A stretch of DNA of 64,000 bases from assembly GCF_902832845.1 (NCBI RefSeq), contig NZ_CADFDB010000010.1:289909-353908 (forward strand), given 5' to 3'. Both the position numbers and the translations under genes were made by a program. Below the pieces are notes generated by a model. That model was not told the DNA's origin. It saw nothing but the letters and a program-made list of their open reading frames with translations, and ran no database searches. Positions 38,075 through 47,057 of the stretch are shown here, piece after piece (positions within the stretch are counted from its first letter, which is position 1; each line of letters opens with the position of its first letter). This stretch comes from Burkholderia metallica (GTDB lineage Bacteria > Pseudomonadota > Gammaproteobacteria > Burkholderiales > Burkholderiaceae).

Positions 38075-38086
38075 GTCGTATGACAT
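38075..38086. promoter_or_regulatory. Operator-like motif upstream of gudP
   Basis: GTCGTATGACAT is an imperfect dyad (GTCRTAYGAC core). The same 9-mer GTCGTATGA is present upstream of garD at 41939, and a related site lies at 41826. Shared occurrence within one pathway suggests a common GntR-family regulator, not encoded in this window. Confidence 0.4.
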
Positions 38087-38308
38087 GGCTGAAAGTTTAT
38101 TGTTAATGCGTGGATTGAGAAACCTCGGGTTTTCCCTTTGCAGATCCGCGTCACAGTGTGGGAATGTCGCGATTTTCTGGCCGGGAAAGGCGCTTGAAGG
38201 TATCGTCGACGCCCTCGCAGGCGGCGAAAATGATGCGACGTTGTCGGCAGACATCGTATCTGTTGAGCTACAATGAGCCATTCATTCCCGAACCACGGAG
38301 CACACCCC

Positions 38309-39886
38309 ATGCAACTGACAGGAGAGATGCTGATCGGCGCCGACGCGGTGGCCGGCTCGGCCGGCACCTTGCGCGCGTTCGATCCGACGAAGGGCGCGCC
38401 GATCGACGTGCCGGCGTTCGGCATCGCGACGCAGGCCGACGTCGAGCGCGCATGCGAACTCGCCCGCGACGCGTTCGATGCGTACCGCACGCAGCCGCTC
38501 GCGGCCCGCGCGGCGTTTCTCGAAGCGATCGCCGATGAAATCGTCGCGCTCGGCGACGCGCTGATCGAGCGCGCGCACGCCGAAACGGGCCTGCCCGTCG
38601 CGCGGCTGCAGGGCGAGCGCGGCCGCACCGTCGGCCAGCTGCGGCTGTTCGCGCGCGTCGTGCGCGACGGGCGCTTCCTCGCCGCGTCGATCGACCCCGC
38701 GCAGCCGGCTCGCACGCCGCTGCCGCGTTCGGATCTGCGTCTGCAAAAAGTCGCGCTCGGGCCCGTCGCCGTGTTCGGCGCGAGCAATTTCCCGCTCGCG
38801 TTCTCGGTGGCCGGCGGCGATACCGCGTCGGCGCTTGCAGCGGGTTGCCCGGTGATCGTGAAGGCGCACGAGGCGCACCTCGGCACGTCCGAGCTGGTCG
38901 GCCGCGCGATTCGCGCGGCGGTCGCGAAAACCGGCATGCCGGCCGGCGTGTTCTCGCTGCTGGTCGGCCCCGGCCGCGTGATCGGCGGGGCGCTCGTCAG
39001 CCATCCGGCGGTCCAGGCCGTCGGCTTCACGGGCTCGCGGCAGGGCGGGATGGCGCTCGTGCAGCTCGCGAACGCGCGTGCGCAGCCGATTCCCGTCTAC
39101 GCGGAAATGAGCAGCATCAACCCCGTCGTGCTGTTCCCGGCGGCGCTCGCCGCGCGCGGCGACGCGATCGCGACGGGCTTCGTCGATTCGCTGACGCTCG
39201 GCGTCGGCCAGTTCTGTACCAACCCGGGCCTCGTGCTTGCGATCGACGGCCCCGATCTCGACCGCTTCGAAACCGTCGCCGCGCAGGCGCTCGCGAAGAA
39301 GCCGGCCGGCGTGATGCTCACGCCCGGCATCGCCGATGCGTATCGCAGCGGCCGCGGCAAGCTGGCCGAACTGCCGGGCGTGCGTGAAATCGGGGCGGGC
39401 GAAGCCGCGCAGACCGACTGCCAGGCCGGCGGCGCGCTGTACGAAGTCGGCGCGCAGGCGTTCCTCGCCGAGCCGGCGTTCGGCCACGAGATATTCGGGC
39501 CGGCGTCGCTGATCGTGCGTTGCCGCGATCTCGACGAAGTCGCGCGCGTGCTCGACGCGCTCGAAGGCCAGCTGACGGCCACATTGCAGATGGACGCCGA
39601 CGACAAGCCGCTCGCGCGCCGGCTGCTGCCGATCCTCGAACGCAAGGCCGGCCGTTTGCTCGTGAACGGTTACCCGACCGGCGTCGAGGTGTGCGACGCG
39701 ATGGTGCACGGCGGCCCGTTCCCGGCGACGTCGAACCCGGCCGTCACGTCCGTCGGCGCGACCGCGGTCGACCGTTTCCTGCGGCCCGTGTGCTATCAGG
39801 ACTTCCCGGACGACCTGCTGCCGGAGGCGCTGCAGGAACGCAATCCGCTTGCGATTCCGCGGCTGCGGGACGGCAACGCGGAGTGA
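38309..39886 (+). CDS. 2-oxoglutarate semialdehyde (2,5-dioxovalerate) dehydrogenase
   Basis: A 525-residue aldehyde dehydrogenase of the KGSADH type, which oxidises 2,5-dioxopentanoate to 2-oxoglutarate, the last step of galactarate/glucarate breakdown. Features are [24 protein letters not shown] near 158-181, VKAHEAH near 186, the catalytic Glu in [12 protein letters not shown] near 265 and the catalytic Cys in [11 protein letters not shown] near 304. Length and the GQFCTNPG motif separate this type from succinate-semialdehyde dehydrogenases. I chose ATG 38309 behind CGGAG; ATG 38273 is possible. Confidence 0.88.
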   Translation: MQLTGEMLIGADAVAGSAGTLRAFDPTKGAPIDVPAFGIATQADVERACELARDAFDAYRTQPLAARAAFLEAIADEIVALGDALIERAHAETGLPVARLQGERGRTVGQLRLFARVVRDGRFLAASIDPAQPARTPLPRSDLRLQKVALGPVAVFGASNFPLAFSVAGGDTASALAAGCPVIVKAHEAHLGTSELVGRAIRAAVAKTGMPAGVFSLLVGPGRVIGGALVSHPAVQAVGFTGSRQGGMALVQLANARAQPIPVYAEMSSINPVVLFPAALAARGDAIATGFVDSLTLGVGQFCTNPGLVLAIDGPDLDRFETVAAQALAKKPAGVMLTPGIADAYRSGRGKLAELPGVREIGAGEAAQTDCQAGGALYEVGAQAFLAEPAFGHEIFGPASLIVRCRDLDEVARVLDALEGQLTATLQMDADDKPLARRLLPILERKAGRLLVNGYPTGVEVCDAMVHGGPFPATSNPAVTSVGATAVDRFLRPVCYQDFPDDLLPEALQERNPLAIPRLRDGNAE

Positions 39887-39945
39887 CGTGACGTAACTGC
39901 TGGAGACAGTGTCCCGGAAGGGGCGCGTTCCGGCACGTTGGAAGA

Positions 39946-39980
39946 CGGCGGCGGGGCTCATGGGCCCCGCCGCCGTTTTT
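39946..39980 (+). terminator. Terminator after the KGSA dehydrogenase gene
   Basis: A 12-bp stem (39946-39957, arm CGGCGGCGGGGC, with 39964-39975), a 6-base loop and five T residues. It separates the dehydrogenase gene from the following unknown gene. Confidence 0.85.
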
Positions 39981-40177
39981 ATTGCGCCGGCTTTCGTGCC
40001 CGGTTGCGCCAAGTCGGTGAGCGGGTGTTGTGCAACGAGCTGCAAGCGCTGCGCTGCCGCGACGGCGCCGTCCCGGCTTTCCTGTTGCCGGCGTTTCTTC
40101 TACAGTAGCGAAGCCTCGGGCCGTTCGGCCCCGCAGGCGAGCCTGAGAGACGCACAAGACCAACAAGGAACCATCCG

Positions 40178-40732
40178 ATGAATATCAGCAAGCGTGGCGA
40201 CCACCTGTTCGCGGCGGGGTTGTGGAAAGCGATCGGCGACGTCGCGAAATCGGTCCGTACCCAGATCGGCCAGTACAGCGAAGGGCGCGTTCTGGCCGAC
40301 GCGCTGTTCGCGCTGCAGCGCGAACTGGGCGGCAGCGAGTTCGACGTGACGATCAACCAGGGGCGGCCCGTCGCGGGCGCCGATCCGCATTCGTTGATCT
40401 TCGGCAGGGCCGTCGAGCGCTTCCGGTACGACATGGAGGCGGTGGTGTTCGCGCTGAAGCACCGCCGCAGCATCGACGGGCCCAACGGTGCGCAGCGCAC
40501 CGACGCGCTCACGCAGGCCAACGCGCATCTTGCGACCGCGAAGCAGTACGCGATGTTTACGGTCGGGCGGTTCTTCGATGCGGTCGTCGATCGCGACGTG
40601 CTCGAACAGATCGTCGGCGCCGAGTCGCCGGCGCGCGGCCGGCCGGTCGCGGCACGCAAGGGGATCGACGAGACGCAGCGTGCGCTCGCCAGCGTGCGCC
40701 AGCGGATCATCGGCGCGATCGCGCAGATGTAA
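40178..40732 (+). CDS. Hypothetical protein of unknown family (184 residues)
   Basis: I do not recognise this 184-residue protein. It is predicted to be soluble and mostly helical, with no signal peptide or membrane segment. Distinct features are an early helical segment SKRGDHLFAAGLWKAIGD, the motif INQGRPVAGADPHSLIFG (near 58-75) and a long helix RFRYDMEAVVFALKHR. It lies between the KGSA dehydrogenase gene (after its terminator) and convergent kdgD, so it has its own promoter. Codon use is typical of the neighbourhood, supporting a real gene. Confidence 0.7.
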   Translation: MNISKRGDHLFAAGLWKAIGDVAKSVRTQIGQYSEGRVLADALFALQRELGGSEFDVTINQGRPVAGADPHSLIFGRAVERFRYDMEAVVFALKHRRSIDGPNGAQRTDALTQANAHLATAKQYAMFTVGRFFDAVVDRDVLEQIVGAESPARGRPVAARKGIDETQRALASVRQRIIGAIAQM

Positions 40733-40840
40733 CGGAATGGCCGCACCGGCTCGTCGAGCCGTGCGGCCATTGCGCGATACGGATACGAAAGGGGCCGGCC
40801 GCGGCGCCGATGAAGGCCCCGCGCCGCCGGCGAGCCTTGC

Positions 40841-41755
40841 TTACTGCGGGCCCATCTTCTTGATCAGCACGTCGAGCTCGGCCGCTTCTTCGTCGGTGAG
40901 GTCGATCAGCGGCGCACGCACCGGGCCCGCGTCGTGGCCGACGAGCTTCGCGCCCGCCTTCACGATGCTGACCGCATAGCCCGCGCGGCGATTGCGGATC
41001 TTCAGGTACGGCAGGAAGAACTCGTCGATCAGGCGGCCGACGGTCGCGTGGTCGTCCTTCGCGATCGCTTCGTAGAACGCCATCGCCGTCTTCGGGATGA
41101 AGTTGAACACGGCCGACGAGTACACCGGCACGCCGAGCGCCTTGTACGCGGCTGCGTAGACTTCGGCCGTCGGCAGGCCGCCGAGGTACGCGAAGCGGTC
41201 GCCGAGGCGGCGGCGGATCGTCACCATGCTTTCGATTTCGCCGACACCGTCCTTGAAGCCGATCAGGTTCGGGCAACGGTCGGCGAGGCGCTCGAGCATG
41301 TCCGCATTCAGCTTCGAATTCGCGCGGTTGTACACCACCACGCCGATCTTCAGCGCGCGGCACACCTGCTCGACGTGCTCGGCGATCCCTTCCTGGCTCG
41401 CTTCGGTCAGGTAGTGCGGCATCAGCAGCACGCCGCTCGCGCCGAGGCGCTCGGCCTCCTGCGCATATTCGATCGCGACGCGCGTGGCGCCGCCCGCGCC
41501 GGCGAGGATCGGCACCTTGCCCTTGCAGGTTTCCGTCGCGACGCGGATCACGTCCGAATACTCGCGCTGCGTGAGCGAGAAGAATTCACCGGTGCCGCCG
41601 GCCGCGAACAGCGCGCTCGCGCCGTACGGAGCCAGCCATTCCAGGCGCTCGGCATAGGTGGACGGGCGGAAGCTGCCGTCGGCGTCGAAATCCGTCAGCG
41701 GAAACGACAGCAGGCCGTGGGAAATGATCTGTTTGAGTTCTTGCGGTGAGGTCAT
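40841..41755 (-). CDS. kdgD: 5-dehydro-4-deoxyglucarate dehydratase
   Basis: A 304-residue DHDPS-superfamily TIM barrel. It converts 5-keto-4-deoxy-D-glucarate into 2,5-dioxopentanoate with loss of water and CO2. The Schiff-base Lys168 (IGFKDGVG) and Tyr142 (VVVYNRAN) are visible, as is the family substrate loop GGTGEFFS (53-60). The start [23 protein letters not shown] is typical of the family. It acts between GarD and the KGSA dehydrogenase and is divergent from garD. Confidence 0.92.
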   Translation of the reverse strand: MTSPQELKQIISHGLLSFPLTDFDADGSFRPSTYAERLEWLAPYGASALFAAGGTGEFFSLTQREYSDVIRVATETCKGKVPILAGAGGATRVAIEYAQEAERLGASGVLLMPHYLTEASQEGIAEHVEQVCRALKIGVVVYNRANSKLNADMLERLADRCPNLIGFKDGVGEIESMVTIRRRLGDRFAYLGGLPTAEVYAAAYKALGVPVYSSAVFNFIPKTAMAFYEAIAKDDHATVGRLIDEFFLPYLKIRNRRAGYAVSIVKAGAKLVGHDAGPVRAPLIDLTDEEAAELDVLIKKMGPQ

Positions 41756-41825
41756 GGTTGGGTCGTCCGTCTAGCGCGACTGCTGGGTTCGTCGGGAACG
41801 GCATGCGAGCCATAGTGGCGATGTC

Positions 41826-41951
41826 GTTGTATGTCATCGTACAACGAGGGAACAGATGACGCAAGCGCCTTGCCCGTCGATATATAGTAGGGTCTTTCCG
41901 GATAAGGGTTTACGCAACATCGCAGCCTGACGTTGAATGTCGTATGATGAC
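41826..41951. promoter_or_regulatory. Operator-like dyads in the kdgD-garD divergent region
   Basis: A 20-bp dyad GTTGTA-N8-TACAAC lies at 41826-41845, about 70 bases upstream of kdgD. A second motif GTCGTATGATGAC (41939-41951) is 33 bases upstream of garD and shares GTCGTATGA with the gudP upstream region. They look like sites for a FadR-subfamily GntR regulator of sugar-acid use; this is inferred. Confidence 0.5.
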
Positions 41952-41984
41952 TAACGATATCGTCGATAGCTTCCAGGAATTCCG

Positions 41985-43538
41985 ATGACTGCTTCCCCGC
42001 TCTATATCCGTGTCCACCCGGACGACAACGTCGCGATCGTCGTCAACGACGGCGGCTTGCCGGAGGGCGCGACGTTCGCCGACGGGCTGACGCTGCGCGA
42101 AGGCGTGCCGCAGGGGCACAAGGTCGCGCTGGTCGATCTCGCGGCCGGCGATCCGATCGTCCGCTACAACGTGGTGATCGGCTATGCGCTCGCCGAGCTG
42201 CGCCGCGGCAGCTGGGTCAACGAGCGCACGATGCGCATGCCCGAGCCGCCGGGTCTCGACGACCTGCCGCTCGCGACCCGCGCCGCGCCGCCGCTGCCGT
42301 CGCTCGAAGGCTATACGTTCGAAGGCTTCCGCAATGCCGACGGCTCGGTCGGCACGCGCAACATCCTCGCGATCACGACGACCGTGCAGTGCGTGTCGGG
42401 CGTCGTCGAACATGCGGTGAAGCGGATCAAGGACGAACTGCTGCCGCGCTATCCGAACGTCGACGACGTGGTCGGGCTCGAGCACACGTACGGCTGCGGC
42501 GTGGCGATCGACGCGCCCGACGCCGACATCCCGATCCGCACGCTGCGCAACATCAGCCTGAATCCGAATTTCGGCGGCGAGGTGATGACGGTCAGCCTCG
42601 GCTGCGAGAAGCTTCAGCCCGAGCGCCTGCTGCCGCCCGGCGCGATTCCGCTCACGGCCGACGGCGCGACGGACAACGGCGGCGTCGTGTGCCTGCAGGA
42701 CGCCGCGCACGTCGGCTTCAACTCGATGATCGACTCGATCATGAAGATGGCCGAATCGCATCTCGAGCGGCTCGATCGCCGCCGTCGCGAGACCTGCCCC
42801 GCATCGGATCTCGTCGTCGGCGTGCAGTGCGGCGGCAGCGACGCGTTCTCGGGGCTCACCGCGAATCCGGCCGTCGGCTTCGCGGCCGATCTGCTGGTGC
42901 GCGCCGGCGCGACGATCATGTTCTCGGAAGTGACCGAAGTGCGCGACGGCGTCGCGCAGCTCACGTCGCGCGCGGCGAACGAGGACGTCGCACGCGAGAT
43001 CATCCGCGAGATGGACTGGTACGATCGCTACCTGCAGCGCGGCCGCGTCGACCGCAGCGCGAACACGACGCCCGGCAACAAGAAGGGCGGCCTGTCGAAC
43101 ATCGTCGAGAAGGCGATGGGCTCGATCGTGAAGTCGGGCAGCGCGCCGATTGCCGGCGTCGTGCGTCCCGGCGATCGAGCGAAGCAGAAGGGGCTGCTGT
43201 ACGCGGCGACGCCCGCGAGCGATTTCATCTGCGGCACGCTGCAGCTCGCTGCCGGGATGAACCTGCACATCTTCACGACCGGCCGCGGCACGCCGTACGG
43301 TCTCGCGCAGGTGCCGGTGATCAAGGTCGCGACGCGCAGCGATCTCGCGCGCCGCTGGCACGATCTGATGGATCTCGACGCGGGCCGGATCGCGACCGGC
43401 GCGGCCACGATCGAGGACACGGGCTGGGAACTGTTCCGGCTGATGCTCGACGTCGCGAGCGGCAAGCGCCGTACGTGGGCCGAGCAATGGAAGCTCGCGA
43501 ATGCACTGACGCTGTTCAATCCGGCACCGGTGACCTGA
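41985..43538 (+). CDS. garD: Galactarate dehydratase
   Basis: A 517-residue UxaA-family dehydratase. An N-terminal SAF domain (about residues 1-95, starting [19 protein letters not shown]) is followed by the iron-dependent catalytic region with [15 protein letters not shown] near 165-180, [17 protein letters not shown] near 281-297 and a C-terminal [18 protein letters not shown] near 430-447. Length matches E. coli GarD (about 520). It dehydrates galactarate to 5-keto-4-deoxyglucarate, the KdgD substrate. AGGA precedes the start. Confidence 0.92.
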   Translation: MTASPLYIRVHPDDNVAIVVNDGGLPEGATFADGLTLREGVPQGHKVALVDLAAGDPIVRYNVVIGYALAELRRGSWVNERTMRMPEPPGLDDLPLATRAAPPLPSLEGYTFEGFRNADGSVGTRNILAITTTVQCVSGVVEHAVKRIKDELLPRYPNVDDVVGLEHTYGCGVAIDAPDADIPIRTLRNISLNPNFGGEVMTVSLGCEKLQPERLLPPGAIPLTADGATDNGGVVCLQDAAHVGFNSMIDSIMKMAESHLERLDRRRRETCPASDLVVGVQCGGSDAFSGLTANPAVGFAADLLVRAGATIMFSEVTEVRDGVAQLTSRAANEDVAREIIREMDWYDRYLQRGRVDRSANTTPGNKKGGLSNIVEKAMGSIVKSGSAPIAGVVRPGDRAKQKGLLYAATPASDFICGTLQLAAGMNLHIFTTGRGTPYGLAQVPVIKVATRSDLARRWHDLMDLDAGRIATGAATIEDTGWELFRLMLDVASGKRRTWAEQWKLANALTLFNPAPVT

Positions 43539-43580
43539 TACCCGATACGCGATACGCGCGACGGTTGCAGCCGGACGAAG

Positions 43581-43606
43581 CGGGCGCCCGAGACGGCGCC
43601 CGTTTT
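43581..43606 (+). terminator. Terminator after garD
   Basis: An 8-bp stem (CGGGCGCC, 43581-43588, with 43595-43602), a 6-base loop and four T residues follow the garD stop by 42 bases. Confidence 0.75.
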
Positions 43607-43747
43607 CATTGCGGCGGCCGGCGCGTCGATTTCCTTACCCCGCACGTAATCGACCGCCCACGCGAGGCCGGCGACGATGACGGCACGCGAACACGACACA
43701 CGTCACGTTCGCGACATCGTCCTTTCATCGACCCAAGGAGCCTCGCC

Positions 43748-44140
43748 ATGAACACCGCCCAATCCACGTCGTCCGTTCACGCCGACCTGATCGACCGCTA
43801 CTTCGACGCATGGAACGAACCCGACGTCGCGCGCCGCCGCGCGCTGATCGATGCGACCTACGCGAGCGACGCGGCCTATCGCGATCCGCTGATGGCCGGC
43901 GACGGCCACGCCGGCATCGACGCGATGATCGCGGCCGTGCAGGAGCGCTTCCCCGCGTTCCGCTTTCGCCGCACGACCGACGTCGACGGGTTCGGCCCGC
44001 ATCTGCGGTTTTCGTGGGCGCTCGAGTCGCCCGACGGCGCGGCGATCGTGAAGGGTTCGGACTTCGGTACCGTCGACGCATCGGGCCGCCTCGCGTCGGT
44101 CACGGGTTTCATCGACGAAATGCCGGCCGCGGCGTCGTGA
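43748..44140 (+). CDS. SnoaL/NTF2-like protein
   Basis: A 130-residue protein with the NTF2-like cone fold pattern: an N-terminal amphipathic helix pair (LIDRYFDAWNEPDVARRRALID), YRDPLMAGDGHAGIDAMIAAV, and closing strands ending GFIDEMPA. Proteins of this kind act as small isomerases/hydrolases or ligand binders; no catalytic set can be assigned. It has its own leader 209 bases after garD and no clear operon partner. Confidence 0.8.
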   Translation: MNTAQSTSSVHADLIDRYFDAWNEPDVARRRALIDATYASDAAYRDPLMAGDGHAGIDAMIAAVQERFPAFRFRRTTDVDGFGPHLRFSWALESPDGAAIVKGSDFGTVDASGRLASVTGFIDEMPAAAS

Positions 44141-44219
44141 CACGCACGACGCATGCACGGCGGCTGCCGGGATCGGGTAACGTTATGCGATTCGTTCCTG
44201 ATCCCGGAGACTAGCCGAC

Positions 44220-44675
44220 ATGCTGAAGAATCTCGACCCGCTGCTGCACGCCGACATCCTGCACACGCTGCGCGCGATGGGCCACGGTGACGAAATCGCG
44301 ATCTGCGACGCGAATTTCCCGGCGGAATCCGTCGCGGAGCACACGGTGGTCGGCCGCGCGTTGCGGATCGACGGCGCCGATTCGGCGCGTGTCGTGCGCG
44401 CGGTGCTGTCGGTGCTGCCGCTCGATACGTTCGTCGATACGCCCGCGTGGCGGATGGAAGTCGTCGGCGACGCGGCCGCGGTGCCGCCCGTGCAGCGCGA
44501 GGTGCAGGCCGAGATCGACCGCGCGGAAGGGCGCGCGGTGCCGCTCGCGGGCATCGACCGCTTCGCGTTCTACGAACGCGCGCAGCAGACGTACGCGGTG
44601 ATCGTCACCGGCGAACTGCGCGGCTACGGCTGCTTCATCTTCAAGAAGGGCGTGCTGTTGAGCGACGCGGGCTGA
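44220..44675 (+). CDS. fucU: L-fucose mutarotase FucU (RbsD/FucU family)
   Basis: A 151-residue RbsD/FucU protein that interconverts sugar anomers. The start MLKNLDPLLHADILHTLRAMGHGDEI, with its likely catalytic His, and the DANFPAES segment near 31-38 match FucU rather than RbsD; FYERAQQTYAVIVTGE lies in the C-terminal half. No fucose uptake or catabolic genes are visible in this window, so it is an orphan. It is followed by a DoxX gene with its own promoter. Confidence 0.87.
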   Translation: MLKNLDPLLHADILHTLRAMGHGDEIAICDANFPAESVAEHTVVGRALRIDGADSARVVRAVLSVLPLDTFVDTPAWRMEVVGDAAAVPPVQREVQAEIDRAEGRAVPLAGIDRFAFYERAQQTYAVIVTGELRGYGCFIFKKGVLLSDAG

Positions 44676-44746
44676 ACACGCCGTCCATGCCGCCGCCCGC
44701 GAACCGCGCGGCGGCCGCCGTGTAAAGATTTGCTACAACCTTTTTC

Positions 44747-44775
44747 TTGGACACGGCCGAAACTCTGTCTATGCT
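44747..44775 (+). promoter_or_regulatory. Sigma-70-type promoter of the doxX-like gene
   Basis: TTGGAC (44747-44752), a 17-base spacer and TATGCT (44770-44775) form a good -35/-10 pair, giving a leader of about 90 bases before the DoxX start. This leader contains a G/C-rich inverted repeat near 44790-44820. Confidence 0.55.
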
Positions 44776-44869
44776 GGCCCATTTGCCGCGGGCCCCGCAG
44801 GGCCGCGCGGCGCCGAGCCGTTCGGGTGTGCGCCGCGCGGCCGGTCGAATTGCATACGAGGAGAGAGGC

Positions 44870-45307
44870 ATGACGCGTTCCGTCGATTCCGGCGTCATTT
44901 TTTTCGCGCGCCTGGCGCTGGCGGCGTTGTTCCTGTGGGGCGGCGTGATGAAGCTGCTCGGCTACGGCGATTTCATCGGTTACCTGCACGGGCTGAACGT
45001 CCCGTATCCGCAGGTGATCGGGCCGATCGTCGTCGCGATCGAGGGGCTCGGCGGGCTGCTGCTGATCGTCGGCTACAAGGTGAAGCCGCTCGCGCTGCTG
45101 ATGGCGTTCTACACGGTCGCGACCGCGATGGTCGGGCACAATTTCTGGGACGCGACGGATGCCGCGGTCCAGCACGACATGGTGATCCACTTCTGGAAGA
45201 ACATCGCGATCGCCGGCGGTTTCCTGCTGCTGTTCGTCACGGGCGCCGGCGGTGCGAGCATCGACGGCCTGCGCCGGCCGAGCACGACGTACGGCAGCCT
45301 GCGCTGA
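44870..45307 (+). CDS. DoxX family membrane protein
   Basis: A 145-residue membrane protein with four predicted helices. The DoxX family signature is seen in FFARLALAALFLWGGVMKLLGYGDF near the N-terminus, VAIEGLGGLLLIVGYKVKPLALLMAFYTV in the middle, and HDMVIHFWKNIAIAGGFLLLF in the last third. The function of most DoxX proteins is unknown; some are linked to redox or quinone chemistry. GAGAGAGG precedes ATG 44870. It ends before a bidirectional terminator. Confidence 0.88.
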   Translation: MTRSVDSGVIFFARLALAALFLWGGVMKLLGYGDFIGYLHGLNVPYPQVIGPIVVAIEGLGGLLLIVGYKVKPLALLMAFYTVATAMVGHNFWDATDAAVQHDMVIHFWKNIAIAGGFLLLFVTGAGGASIDGLRRPSTTYGSLR

Positions 45308-45342
45308 TCGCACGCCCGGCATTGCCGTTTTCGCTGACTCAA

Positions 45343-45380
45343 AACAAAGGGCCGAATCCCGCGGGATTCGGCCCTTTGTT
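45343..45380. terminator. Bidirectional terminator between the doxX-like and MHS transporter genes
   Basis: An 18-bp perfect inverted repeat (45343-45360, arm AACAAAGGGCCGAATCCC, with 45363-45380) lies between convergent genes. It is A/T rich at the outer ends (CTTTGTT and its complement), allowing termination from both sides. Confidence 0.85.
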
Positions 45381-45411
45381 CATGGCATCGCGCGAACGTG
45401 CGCGGTGACGC

Positions 45412-46722
45412 TCAGTGCGACGCCTTCACGTCCTTCGCATCCTTCGAGAATTGCACGGCGATCGCGCCGAGCACGCAGATCGCCGCGACGTACACGACCG
45501 GCGCGAGCGGATTCGACTTCATCATCAGCGACACGATCACCGGCGTGAGGCCGCCGAAGATCGCATACGCGACGTTGTACGAGAACGAGATGCCCGAGAA
45601 GCGCACGACGGCCGGGAAGCTCTTGACCATCACGAACGGCACCGCGCCGATCGTGCCGACCATGAAGCCGGCGATGCCGTAGTAGAGCGGCAGCGTCGAC
45701 GCGTCGGCCGCGACCTGCGCGAACAGCAGGTAGTAGCATGCGGCCAGCCCGATGCCGCCGATGCCGAGCACGCGCTTCGCGCCGATCCAGCCCGCGAGCG
45801 AACCCGCGGTGATGCAGCCGGCCGTCAGGCACAGCGTCGCGACGCTGTTCGCGAACAGCGTGGTCGCGGGCGTCAGGTGGAACTGCTTTTGCAGCAGTGC
45901 GGGCGTCATCAGGATCACGACGACGATCGCGGCCGACAGCATCCACGTGAGCAGCATCGACACGATCACCGCGCGGCCGTGGTCGCGCAGCACGGCCTTC
46001 AGCGGAATTTCGGCCGCGAGCGCCTTCTTCGCCTTCATCTCGGCGAACACCGGCGTTTCATGCAGCCAGCGGCGCAGGTACACGGAGAACAGCCCGAACA
46101 CGCCGCCGAGCAGGAACGGGATGCGCCACGCGAACGCGGTGACTTCGGCGCCCGAGTAGCGGCTGTTGATGCCGGCCGCGACGAGCGAGCCGAGCAGGAT
46201 GCCGGCCGTGAGCCCTGCGGTGAGCGTGCCGCACGCATAGCCGATGTGACGCGACGGCACGTGCTCGGACACGAACACCCACGCGCCCGGCACTTCGCCG
46301 CCGACCGCCGCGCCCTGCAGCACGCGGAACAGCAGCAGCAACACCGGCGCGAGGATGCCGATCGTGTCGTAGGTCGGCAACAGGCCCATCAGCAGCGTCG
46401 GCACCGACATCATCAGCACGCTCAGCGTGAACATCCGCTTGCGGCCGAACAGGTCGCCGAAGTGCGCCATGATCACGCCGCCGAGCGGGCGGGCGAGATA
46501 GCCGGCCGCGAAGATGCCGAACGTCTGCAACTGGCGCAGCCAGTCGGGAATGTCGTGCGGGAAGAAGAGTTGTCCAATCGCCGGCGCGAAGAACACGAAG
46601 ATGATGAAGTCGTAGAACTCGAGGGCGCCGCCGAGTGCGGCGAGGCCCAGGGTCTTGTAGTCGCTGCGCGTGAGCGCGCGTTCGGCGGCGCGAGGCACGC
46701 CGCTCAATTCGGAAGCTTGCAT
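45412..46722 (-). CDS. MFS transporter, metabolite:H+ symporter (MHS) family
   Basis: A 436-residue MHS-family transporter (relatives: ProP, KgtP, ShiA, CitA). Supporting segments are GALEFYDFIIFVFFAP near residue 35, GYLARPLGGVIMAHFGDLFGRKRMF near 77-101, and RVLQGAAVGGEVPGAWVFVSEH near 138-159. Twelve helices are predicted. MQASELSG at ATG 46722 is preferred over an upstream in-frame start. No catabolic partner lies next to it, so the substrate (an organic acid or osmolyte) is unknown. Confidence 0.87.
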   Translation of the reverse strand: MQASELSGVPRAAERALTRSDYKTLGLAALGGALEFYDFIIFVFFAPAIGQLFFPHDIPDWLRQLQTFGIFAAGYLARPLGGVIMAHFGDLFGRKRMFTLSVLMMSVPTLLMGLLPTYDTIGILAPVLLLLFRVLQGAAVGGEVPGAWVFVSEHVPSRHIGYACGTLTAGLTAGILLGSLVAAGINSRYSGAEVTAFAWRIPFLLGGVFGLFSVYLRRWLHETPVFAEMKAKKALAAEIPLKAVLRDHGRAVIVSMLLTWMLSAAIVVVILMTPALLQKQFHLTPATTLFANSVATLCLTAGCITAGSLAGWIGAKRVLGIGGIGLAACYYLLFAQVAADASTLPLYYGIAGFMVGTIGAVPFVMVKSFPAVVRFSGISFSYNVAYAIFGGLTPVIVSLMMKSNPLAPVVYVAAICVLGAIAVQFSKDAKDVKASH

Positions 46723-47057
46723 GGTCAGGACGATCGGTATTCGAATGTAGTTGTCGGTGCTGCGTCTCCAGGGCCCGCTATCGGCATGGACTGACAAGGC
46801 GCGGCTTGCGTCGTCGAAACGTGCGGCGCGCCGGGTGAGGCAGGCAACAGGTACCGCCGCACCGGGATGGGGCGCGGCGCAGACGAAGCGTCAAAGCGGG
46901 TGGGGGGATTCTACAGGAGCGCAAAATGTGCGCGTTTGAATGCGCGTGGGTGTGCGCCGAGGACCGCTTCTGACCATGCAGCCGGAGCGATCCCCGGCGC
47001 GGGCGGCCGGCGAGCCGGCCGCGCGCCGCGCGACCGAGCGCTTGCGTTTCGGAAGGG
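46723..47057. other. Intergenic stretch; one small dyad
   Basis: No gene is supported. A 15-bp inverted repeat GCGCA-AAATG-TGCGC (46919-46933) about 200 bases upstream of the MHS transporter may be an operator. A G/C-rich inverted repeat near 47003-47020 follows the livK-like stop without a T-run. Confidence 0.3.

Noticed and set aside
45412-46722. Assignment of the MHS transporter as a shikimate importer
   Set aside because: It is related to ShiA, but it lies 4 kb from the quinate genes and not in their operon; the MFS gene at 53828 is the better candidate.
47003-47020. G/C-rich hairpin after the livK-like gene
   Set aside because: It has no following T-run on the minus strand, so an intrinsic terminator cannot be supported.
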